DNA of 64,000 bases from Planctomycetota bacterium (lineage in GTDB: Bacteria > Planctomycetota > UBA1135 > UBA2386). The stretch spans positions 54,831 through 118,830 of the forward strand of contig JALORC010000017.1 of assembly GCA_025459175.1 (NCBI GenBank). Direction: 5' to 3'. Below, one piece after another: positions 35,885 to 42,117 of this stretch. Each line of letters begins with the position of its first letter. Position 1 is the first letter of the stretch. The position numbers were made by a program, and so were the translations under genes. The notes beneath the pieces were generated by a model. It saw only the letters and a program-made list of their open reading frames with translations. It searched no databases and was not told the origin of the DNA.

Positions 35885-36135
35885 TGCACCCGTCCCTGCT
35901 GGCGTTCGCTCGCCTCGCGCAGGTGCTGCCAGTGGGCGCGGGCCAGCCGCTCCGGCGAACCGGCGACCAGGCGCTCGACGACCAACCGGTCCCACTCCAC
36001 CTCACGATCGTGCATGGCGCGGTACTCGCGCTCGACGCGGTGCCGCAGCAACACGTTCTCGGCGCGGATCGCGGCCGTCGCGATCGCGAGTGCCACCGCC
36101 AGCGCGAACAACAACCCGGCCAGCAACCACCTCAT
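35881..36135 (-). CDS. ftsL: FtsL-like small division protein
   Basis: The 84-residue protein has one N-terminal membrane helix (WLLAGLLFALAVALAIATAA) and then a charged helical, coiled-coil-like segment (ENVLLRHRVEREYRAMHDRE). Topology, size and position between rsmH and ftsI match FtsL. FtsL sequences are poorly conserved, so the name rests on context. It overlaps both neighbours by four bases. Confidence 0.65.
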   Translation of the reverse strand: MRWLLAGLLFALAVALAIATAAIRAENVLLRHRVEREYRAMHDREVEWDRLVVERLVAGSPERLARAHWQHLREASERQQGRVQ

Positions 36136-37082
36136 GCGACCTCCTCGCGGCGGATGCCGCAGCGCAGCTTGGCGCTGCGCGAGCGCGGGTTCTGCCGCGC
36201 CTCGTCCGGCGAGGCCTCGATCGGCTTCTTGGTGACCAGCTCGAACCGGGCCCGCAGGAAGTGTTTCACGACCCGGTCCTCGTGCGAGTGGAACGAGATC
36301 ACCGCCAGCCGGCCACCGGGACGCAGGCAGTCGTGGGCCGCCTGCAGGCCGCGCTCGAGCTCACCGAGCTCGTCGTTGACCGCCATGCGGATGGCCTGGA
36401 ACGTGCGCGTCGCGGGATGGATGCGCCCGTGGCGAGCCGCGCCCGGCAGCGCCGCGACCACCAGGTCGGCGAGCTGGGCGGTGCGCACGATCGGCGTGCG
36501 CCGGCGCACCTCGCAGATGCGGCGGGCGATGCGGCGGCTGTAGCGTTCGTCGCCGAGCTGGAAGATCGTGTCGGCGAGCTCCTGCTCACCGACCATGGCG
36601 ATCCAGTCGGCCGCCGTGACCTCGGCGTCCGCATCCATCCGCATGTCGAGAGGCCCATCGGCCATGAACGAAAAACCCCGCTCCGGACGGTCCAACTGCA
36701 ACGAACTCACGCCGAGGTCGAGCAACACACGATCGCAGCGGGACTGACCGGTCGCCGCCAACGCTTCGTGCATCCTCGAGTGAGGAAGATGGTGCAGCGA
36801 GATCCTGGTCCCGGCGCGCGAGACCTCGGCCCCGGCCAGGGTCTCGCGCGCAGCAACCAGGATCTCGCTGTCCCGGTCGAGCCCGATCAACATCCCGTCC
36901 GAACCGATGCACGGCACGATTGCCCTCGCGTGCCCCGCGGCTCCGACGGTACCATCGACGACCAGCAGACCCGGATGCAGCTCGAGGACCGCCAGGACCT
37001 CGCGCAGCAGCACGGGACGATGCACGGGCTGACCGGCCTCGCGATCGTCACCACTGCCACCTTCCGAGCTCGTGTCGTTCAT
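36132..37082 (-). CDS. rsmH: 16S rRNA (cytosine-1402-N4)-methyltransferase RsmH (MraW)
   Basis: The 316-residue protein starts its domain with HRPVLLREVLAVLELHPGLL, followed by the SAM-binding motif VVDGTVGAAGHARAIV. Other RsmH motifs are LLDLGVSSLQLDRPERGFSF and RTFQAIRMAVNDELGELERG. It methylates C1402 in the ribosomal P site. It follows mraZ in the usual dcw order. Confidence 0.96.
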   Translation of the reverse strand: MNDTSSEGGSGDDREAGQPVHRPVLLREVLAVLELHPGLLVVDGTVGAAGHARAIVPCIGSDGMLIGLDRDSEILVAARETLAGAEVSRAGTRISLHHLPHSRMHEALAATGQSRCDRVLLDLGVSSLQLDRPERGFSFMADGPLDMRMDADAEVTAADWIAMVGEQELADTIFQLGDERYSRRIARRICEVRRRTPIVRTAQLADLVVAALPGAARHGRIHPATRTFQAIRMAVNDELGELERGLQAAHDCLRPGGRLAVISFHSHEDRVVKHFLRARFELVTKKPIEASPDEARQNPRSRSAKLRCGIRREEVA

Positions 37083-37163
37083 GCGCTACTTCCCTTGACC
37101 ACCCGACAGCAGTCGCAGAACCCGCCTCCTTCGCTGGAGGACGGCAGCACGAGCCCGGAACCC

Positions 37164-37640
37164 TCAGGGCTTGCTCATGGGCATCGATGGTTGAACAGGA
37201 CTCACCAGACTGGCAAAGAGCGTTTCTTCGTCGGTGCTCGCCTCGGCCAACGCCGTGTCCAGGTGTTGCGGCGACCAGATCTCGGTGACCCGACCGGTGC
37301 CGACCAGAACCACGGGCTGGCTCACTGCGAGCCCCGCATACTTGAGCAACGGGTCCGGAATGCGGATGCGCCGGTTCCCGTCAGGCTCGACCGCTTCGGA
37401 GTGACCGAGAAATCGTCGACACAGGGCTCGGTGGGCGCGGCTGCCAGGCACGGCCTTGCCAATCCGGTCGACGAGTTCACGAAACCCTTCGGCGTCGTGC
37501 AGGAGCAGGCACCGATCCAGCCCGGCGGTCAGGTGGAACTTCCACTGGCTCTTCGGAATCTCGTCCAGGATGCGACCGGGCAGAACGAGTCTGCCCTTGT
37601 CGTCGAGGCCGTGTTCCGAGCTGCCAAAGTAAGTCGCCAT
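37164..37640 (-). CDS. mraZ: Transcriptional regulator MraZ
   Basis: The protein is 158 residues from the ATG at 37640 (MATYFGSSEHGLDDKGRLVL). Two SpoVT-AbrB-like halves are visible, DDKGRLVLPGRI and EPDGNRRIRIPDPLLKYAGL. MraZ binds direct repeats upstream of its own gene and represses the dcw operon in E. coli and other bacteria. Six matching GTGG boxes lie just upstream. The C-terminus ends with a non-conserved Ser/Pro tail. Confidence 0.94.
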   Translation of the reverse strand: MATYFGSSEHGLDDKGRLVLPGRILDEIPKSQWKFHLTAGLDRCLLLHDAEGFRELVDRIGKAVPGSRAHRALCRRFLGHSEAVEPDGNRRIRIPDPLLKYAGLAVSQPVVLVGTGRVTEIWSPQHLDTALAEASTDEETLFASLVSPVQPSMPMSKP

Positions 37641-37681
37641 CGCGCCGAGACGGGGCCGGAGCCGGACCCATGTCGCTCGCG

Positions 37682-37709
37682 ATGCTATCAACCGCGAAAC
37701 CACTGTCAA
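37682..37709 (-). promoter_or_regulatory. Probable promoter of mraZ and the dcw cluster
   Basis: On the minus strand a perfect -35 TTGACA (37704-37709) and a -10 TAGCAT (37682-37687, four of six matches) are separated by 16 bases. This predicts a 5' leader of about 35 bases before the mraZ ATG. The -35 box lies between two of the GTGG repeats. Confidence 0.55.
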
Positions 37710-37754
37710 CCACTGTCTCCCACGCTGCCACCACGCTCACCCACCCTCTACCAC
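37700..37754 (-). promoter_or_regulatory. MraZ operator: six GTGG boxes at 10-base spacing
   Basis: On the minus strand GTGG occurs at 37751-37754, 37741-37744, 37731-37734, 37720-37723, 37710-37713 and 37700-37703. Steps are 10 bases with one step of 11, about one helical turn each. The fifth base is T or G in each box. Known MraZ operators are short direct repeats (TGGGN-type in E. coli) with about five-base spacers, giving the same period. The boxes surround the predicted -35 element, so MraZ could compete with RNA polymerase. Confidence 0.75.
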
Positions 37755-37891
37755 TCGTAGTCTCTATCGGCTACACCCCATAGGGCTGGAATATTGTCCC
37801 CACACTAGAGCCGGTGGCGCCGCCGGACCGGGGTCCGATCGATCGCCCGCCAGAAATCTTCGCCAACCACCACCGCCCACCCACCATCGCG

Positions 37892-38482
37892 ATGCTCCGC
37901 CTCCCCATCGGCTTGTTGTTGCTCTCCGCCTTGTGCGCCTGCTCGGGCTCCGAACTGGTCGGCATCCACCTCGCGCTGCAGCCCGACGGCTCGACGATCG
38001 TGACCACGCGCACGCTGGTCGACCGGGCGGCGGCAGCGCCGGCCGAAGCACTCGGCACCGGGGTGACCTGGCAGCGCGGCGGGGCGCTGGTCTACAGCCA
38101 GGGCACCACCACCGAGCTGGCGCAGCTGCGCTTCGGCGACGACAGCTTGCGCTTCCAACCGCGCCTCGACGGCGAGCCGAAGACCCTGCGGGTGATCGTG
38201 CAGCGCGGCGCCAATGCCGGCTGGGTCAAGGCGCTCACGCCGGCCGCCAACATCCGCCGCGACCTGGCGAAGGTCTACGACCCGAGCGGCAAGACCCGGG
38301 AGATCGCCGACCAGCTGCGGCTCGAGGTGCAGGGCCTGACCGAGGTCGTCAGCAGCAGCGCGCTGCCCGCCGCGCGCGGCGTCACCGCCGACCGCGACGG
38401 CAAACGCGCGTTCCTGGTGATTCCGGCCGCTACCGCGCTCGAGAACGGCCCGGAGCTGGTCTGGGACATCAGCTGGAAGTGA
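37892..38482 (+). CDS. Putative lipoprotein of unknown function
   Basis: The protein is 196 residues from the ATG at 37892 (MLRLPIGLLLLSALCACSGS), a signal peptide ending in a lipobox-like LCAC. The upstream part of the frame overlaps the mraZ promoter region and is unlikely to be coding. The mature part contains IHLALQPDGSTIVTTRTLVD and ends ENGPELVWDISWK. I recognise no domain. It is divergent from mraZ. Confidence 0.75.
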   Translation: MLRLPIGLLLLSALCACSGSELVGIHLALQPDGSTIVTTRTLVDRAAAAPAEALGTGVTWQRGGALVYSQGTTTELAQLRFGDDSLRFQPRLDGEPKTLRVIVQRGANAGWVKALTPAANIRRDLAKVYDPSGKTREIADQLRLEVQGLTEVVSSSALPAARGVTADRDGKRAFLVIPAATALENGPELVWDISWK

Positions 38483-39004
38483 TCAGCTGCCGTCGGCGGC
38501 CTGCGGCGACGTGCCGATCGCGGCCAACAGCTCGTCCTTGATCGCGCCGAGGTCGGCGAGGTCGATCGCCGGCGCGAACAACGCCACCGGCTCCATCTCC
38601 TTCAGCTTCGGGTCGACCACCACCAGGTCGGCACGCTCCTGCTCGGCGGTGCGCGGCGGCACCATCTTCAGCACCCGCTTGCGCAGCAGCAGCAGCGCGC
38701 AGAAGTAGCGCAGCGCGCGAGCCCGGTCGTCGTCGATGGTGCCGAACCGATCGAACAGCGCCCGCAGCGAGTTCAGGTCGAGCACCGGCTCCTTGCTGCC
38801 GCTGGCCTTGCGCAGCGCCCGCCAGAAGATCGGCGGCGCATCGACGCAGCGGCGCTCGTGGTCCTGGAAGCACGCATCGCACAGGTCCTTGCGCACGCAT
38901 TCGGGCCACTGCAGCACCGCGAACCAGGACTTGCTGCCAGGCAGCGGGCAACCCGGGCGTTCGCACGCCTTGCGGTCGCGTTGGATCTTCCAGTCTTCGG
39001 CCAT
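38483..39004 (-). CDS. Conserved-looking hypothetical protein with an N-terminal Cys-rich motif
   Basis: The protein is 173 residues from the ATG at 39004 (MAEDWKIQRDRKACERPGCP). Cysteines in ACERPGCPL and WPECVRKDLCDACF could form a small zinc site. The rest is helical with an LRYFCALLLLRKRVLKM stretch and an acidic C-terminus. No function is recognised. It follows the HEAT lipoprotein gene by 49 bases. Confidence 0.7.
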   Translation of the reverse strand: MAEDWKIQRDRKACERPGCPLPGSKSWFAVLQWPECVRKDLCDACFQDHERRCVDAPPIFWRALRKASGSKEPVLDLNSLRALFDRFGTIDDDRARALRYFCALLLLRKRVLKMVPPRTAEQERADLVVVDPKLKEMEPVALFAPAIDLADLGAIKDELLAAIGTSPQAADGS

Positions 39005-39053
39005 CACCAAGGTCTCCGAACTCGGGTCGCGGAACAGCAGGGAAGCAGTCGGG

Positions 39054-40037
39054 TCATCGAGGGCCGGTCGCCGGCCCGGCCGGCATCGACGCGGCCGCCG
39101 CGCGCCAGGCGTCCGGCGTGCGCGGGCCGCGGCTGCCGGCGAGCTGTTGCAGACTCTGTTGCGCGGCCTGCTCGCCCTTGTGGTCGAGCAGGCGCTTGCA
39201 CTGCTCGAGGTAGTCGACCAGCGCCAGCATCGCCTCGGGCCCGGCACTGCTGCCGAGCGACTGCGCGGCGATGCGGCGCACGAACGCGTCGTCGTCGGTG
39301 CGCAGGCGCTCGATCAGCAGCGCGCGGATCGCCGGGCTGCTGCCGCGCAGGCTGCGCACGGCGTCGGCCCGCACCGTGAAGTCGGGGTCGGCCGCCAGCT
39401 GGCGCAGCGTGTCCAGCACGCGGTCGTCGAGCCCGATGCCGCCGAGCGCGCGGGCGGCCGAACGGCGCGGCCGCGCCTCACCGGTTCGCGCCACCTCGTG
39501 CAGTGCCGGCACCGCCGGCGCCCCGATCATCGCCAGCAGTTCGATGCCGAGCTCGCGCGGCTGCGGTTGCGGGTGCAGCAGCAGGTCACTGACCAGTGTC
39601 GGCACCGCCGCGCCGCCGAGCTGCCTGAGCTCGGCCAGGGCCCGGGTCTCGACCGGGTCCTGGACCCGCGCCGCGGCGCGCAGCAGCGGCTCGTCCTCGC
39701 CGATCGGCTGGCCTTCGCGCGCCGCGAACAGATCGCGCACGAACATGCGCACGAGCCACGCCGTCACCACCGGGTCGGCGAGCGCCGCGTCGCGCTGCTG
39801 CTCGTAGCTCTTGACCTGCTCGCTCTTGACCTGCTCGCCCTTGACCGTCTCGCCCTTGGCCGACTCGCCCTTGGCCGGCTCGCGGTAGGCCCGTTCGATG
39901 GCGCGGCACTGCTCGACCTGGGCCGCCGACAACGCCCCGGGCTCGAAGCGGGCCGGGCCACCGCTGCAGGCGCCGGCGCCGAACGCGACCAGCAGGGCCA
40001 GCGGGCGAAGGTGGTGCGTGACGACGGCCGGTTGCAT
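39054..40037 (-). CDS. HEAT-repeat lipoprotein with a 15-base coding repeat
   Basis: The 327-residue protein has a signal peptide with a lipobox (LVAFGAGACSGG). A charged repeat (KGESAKGETVKGEQVKSEQ) follows. The C-terminal two thirds are HEAT/PBS-lyase-like helical repeats (GIELLAMIGAPAVPALHEVA, SAARALGGIGLDDRVLDTLR, RADAVRSLRGSSPAIRALLI). Such repeats bind proteins; no enzyme is seen. Its start codon lies only 18 bases from the divergent GNAT-like gene. Confidence 0.8.
   Translation of the reverse strand: MQPAVVTHHLRPLALLVAFGAGACSGGPARFEPGALSAAQVEQCRAIERAYREPAKGESAKGETVKGEQVKSEQVKSYEQQRDAALADPVVTAWLVRMFVRDLFAAREGQPIGEDEPLLRAAARVQDPVETRALAELRQLGGAAVPTLVSDLLLHPQPQPRELGIELLAMIGAPAVPALHEVARTGEARPRRSAARALGGIGLDDRVLDTLRQLAADPDFTVRADAVRSLRGSSPAIRALLIERLRTDDDAFVRRIAAQSLGSSAGPEAMLALVDYLEQCKRLLDHKGEQAAQQSLQQLAGSRGPRTPDAWRAAAASMPAGPATGPR
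39804..39878. repeat. 15-base tandem repeat (five units) in the HEAT lipoprotein gene
   Basis: Units starting at 39804, 39819, 39834, 39849 and 39864 follow the plus-strand pattern CTCGCCCTTGACCKG with substitutions. On the coding strand it encodes Lys-Gly/Ser-Glu pentapeptides just after the lipoprotein signal. The period is in frame. Confidence 0.85.
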
Positions 40038-40055
40038 CCCCTAACGTCTACCCGG

Positions 40056-41189
40056 ATGACCGCCCCCGCAACAGACCTGCGCACTGCTCCGGTGATCCGG
40101 GCGGTGGCGCAGCCGGGACGCTTCCTCGACCTGCAGCGCGACTTCTACCGCGGCGACCCACACTTCGTGCCCCCACTCGTGACCGGGGAGCAATGGCAGC
40201 TGCAGCCGCACAAGAACCCGTTCTTCCGCCACGCCGAGGTCGGCTTCTTCGCGGCCTACGACGGCAAGCGCTGCGTCGGCCGCGTCAGCACCTGCCGCGA
40301 CCACCTGCACGACGAATTCCACGGCGACCGGATCGGCTTCTTCGGCCATTTCGAGGCCGCTTCGGCCGAGGCAGCGGCGGCACTGGTGCAGCACGCGGCC
40401 GAGTGGTGCCGCAGCCGCGGCGCCACGGCGCTGCGCGGCCCGGTCGACCTGTCGACCAACAATCGCTGCGGTCTGCTGATCGACGGCGAACCGGGCGCGC
40501 CGGTGATGATGATGCCGTACAACCCGCCCCACTACGCGGGCTGGCTCGAGGCCACCGGCCTGCAGAAGGCCAAGGACCTGGTGGCGATGGACGGCCACCG
40601 CGACCGACTCGACCGCGCGCGCATGGACCGGCTGGCGGCGCACCTGCAGAAGCGCAACACCGCGGTGATGCGGCGGGTCGACTTCCGTCACTTCGAGCGC
40701 GACTGCGGCATCATGTGGCGGCTCTACGAGAGCATCTGGGAGCGCAACTGGGGCTTCGTGCCGATGCCGGAAGCGGAGTTCCTGGCCCAGGCCCGCGACT
40801 TGAAACGCATCGCGCACCCGTCGCTGCTGCACATCGCCGAAGTCGACGGCAAGCCGGTCGGCTTCATCGTCGCCCTGCCGAACGTGAACCCCGCGGTGCA
40901 GGCCTGCAACGGCCGACTGCTGCCGTTCGGGTGGTGGAAGTTCCTGCGCACGCTGCGCGCGACCCGCCGCATCCGCGTGCTGACGCTCGGCGTCGTTCCC
41001 GAGCTGCGCCGCGCCGGCATCGACGTGATGATGATGCACCGCGTGATGGAGCAGGGCATCGCGGCCGGCTTCGACAGCTGCGAGGCGAGCTGGATCCTCG
41101 AGGACAACCGCGACATGCTCGGCCCCCTGGAGACGATGGGCCTGCGCGCCTACCGTCGCTATCGCATCTACGAGCAGAACCTCACCTGA
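40056..41189 (+). CDS. GNAT-like acyltransferase of unknown substrate
   Basis: The protein is 377 residues from the ATG at 40056. It resembles a family of about 370-residue proteins with a GNAT fold: RFLDLQRDFYRGDPHFVPPL near the start, then AEVGFFAAYDGKRCVGRVST and a C-terminal acetyl-CoA-type region (LTLGVVPELRRAGIDVMMMH). The middle has ALRGPVDLSTNNRCGLLID and NPPHYAGWLEATGLQKAKDL. The substrate is unknown. It overlaps the next small gene by one base (TGATG). Confidence 0.75.
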   Translation: MTAPATDLRTAPVIRAVAQPGRFLDLQRDFYRGDPHFVPPLVTGEQWQLQPHKNPFFRHAEVGFFAAYDGKRCVGRVSTCRDHLHDEFHGDRIGFFGHFEAASAEAAAALVQHAAEWCRSRGATALRGPVDLSTNNRCGLLIDGEPGAPVMMMPYNPPHYAGWLEATGLQKAKDLVAMDGHRDRLDRARMDRLAAHLQKRNTAVMRRVDFRHFERDCGIMWRLYESIWERNWGFVPMPEAEFLAQARDLKRIAHPSLLHIAEVDGKPVGFIVALPNVNPAVQACNGRLLPFGWWKFLRTLRATRRIRVLTLGVVPELRRAGIDVMMMHRVMEQGIAAGFDSCEASWILEDNRDMLGPLETMGLRAYRRYRIYEQNLT

Positions 41190-41404
41190 TGGACATCAAG
41201 CTGAACCGCGGCATGCCGGGCATGCCCCAGATCCCGACCCAGTTGCCGACCCTGCTGATGGTGCTCGGCGCCGTCTCCGCCGGCTTCGGGCTGGTGCTGA
41301 TCTTCAACCCCTGGCTGCTGATCTACCTGGTCGCCGGCGTGTTCCTGCTGATCGGCGCGGTGCTGCTGATGACCGGGCTGCGCGCGAAGAAGATGCTCGG
41401 CTGA
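41189..41404 (+). CDS. Small membrane protein, two predicted helices
   Basis: The 71-residue protein has two hydrophobic segments (LLMVLGAVSAGFGLVLIF and LLIYLVAGVFLLIGAVLLMT) and a basic end (GLRAKKMLG). Its ATG overlaps the stop of the GNAT-like gene, so the two are probably co-translated. Function is unknown. Confidence 0.65.
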   Translation: MDIKLNRGMPGMPQIPTQLPTLLMVLGAVSAGFGLVLIFNPWLLIYLVAGVFLLIGAVLLMTGLRAKKMLG

Positions 41405-41446
41405 ACGACGCGCTGCGCAGTCGCGGCCCCGTCGGCAGAGCGGCAA

Positions 41447-42004
41447 TCAGCGCAGCTGCAGCTCGTCGAGCCGGCTCAGCCGCGCCGCGATGCACGCGAA
41501 CACGTCGTCGTGCTGCTCGATGATGCGGCCGGTCTGGCGTTCGCAGCGCACCACGCCCTCGGGCTGCTCGGCCATGCCGGTCACGTGCACGGTCAGGTCC
41601 CAGCTGTTCTGCGCGAACGCGACCGCGTGCTTGGGCTTCCAGCCGATCACGTCGATCTCGTGGTTGAGCGCGACCAGGTCGAACGGCTGCAGCGCACCGT
41701 CCCCGACCGCGACTCCAGGCCGCCGTCGACCGGCGAGATGGAAGGCGCCCGAGAACAGGCTCATGCCGCCACAGCAGCGCAACAGCGCGCGCAGCCCCGA
41801 CGGCAGCGGCACGCCCAGTTCGCGGTCGAGCACCTCGATGCCGTCCGCGGACAACGGCGGGAACACCACGTGCAGCCACGCCACCTGGTCGTCGATCGGC
41901 AGCTGACCGATCAGCTCGACGCCGTTGCGCAGCAGCTGGCGGCCCATCGCCCGCCATTGGTCGAGCAGGTCCTGGATGCAAACGATGTGCTGGGTCGCGT
42001 TCAT
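41447..42004 (-). CDS. SMI1/KNR4 (SUKH)-like protein
   Basis: The protein is 185 residues from the ATG at 42004. The region around 50-80 (SADGIEVLDRELGVPLPSGL, then RALLRCCGGMSLFSGAF) has the SUKH pattern of an acidic helix, LP-x-x-(Y/L)-R and a GG turn. The end contains IIEQHDDVFACIAARLSRLD. SUKH proteins are often immunity partners of toxins, but no toxin gene is adjacent, so a general regulatory role is equally possible. Confidence 0.6.
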   Translation of the reverse strand: MNATQHIVCIQDLLDQWRAMGRQLLRNGVELIGQLPIDDQVAWLHVVFPPLSADGIEVLDRELGVPLPSGLRALLRCCGGMSLFSGAFHLAGRRRPGVAVGDGALQPFDLVALNHEIDVIGWKPKHAVAFAQNSWDLTVHVTGMAEQPEGVVRCERQTGRIIEQHDDVFACIAARLSRLDELQLR

Positions 42005-42117
42005 TCGTCGCCGATCTGTTCGACCGGGTGGTGCCGCGGCTGAATGCGGCAAGTCCCTGATCTCCGGAAACCGGAGAGACGGCGAGCGACAGCTGCGGGT
42101 TGTCCCGCAATCCCCGA

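Noticed and set aside
37764..38058. Two minus-strand 95-codon frames opposite the lipoprotein
   Set aside because: They overlap the mraZ operator and the lipoprotein signal sequence, and have Arg/Pro-rich shadow translations.
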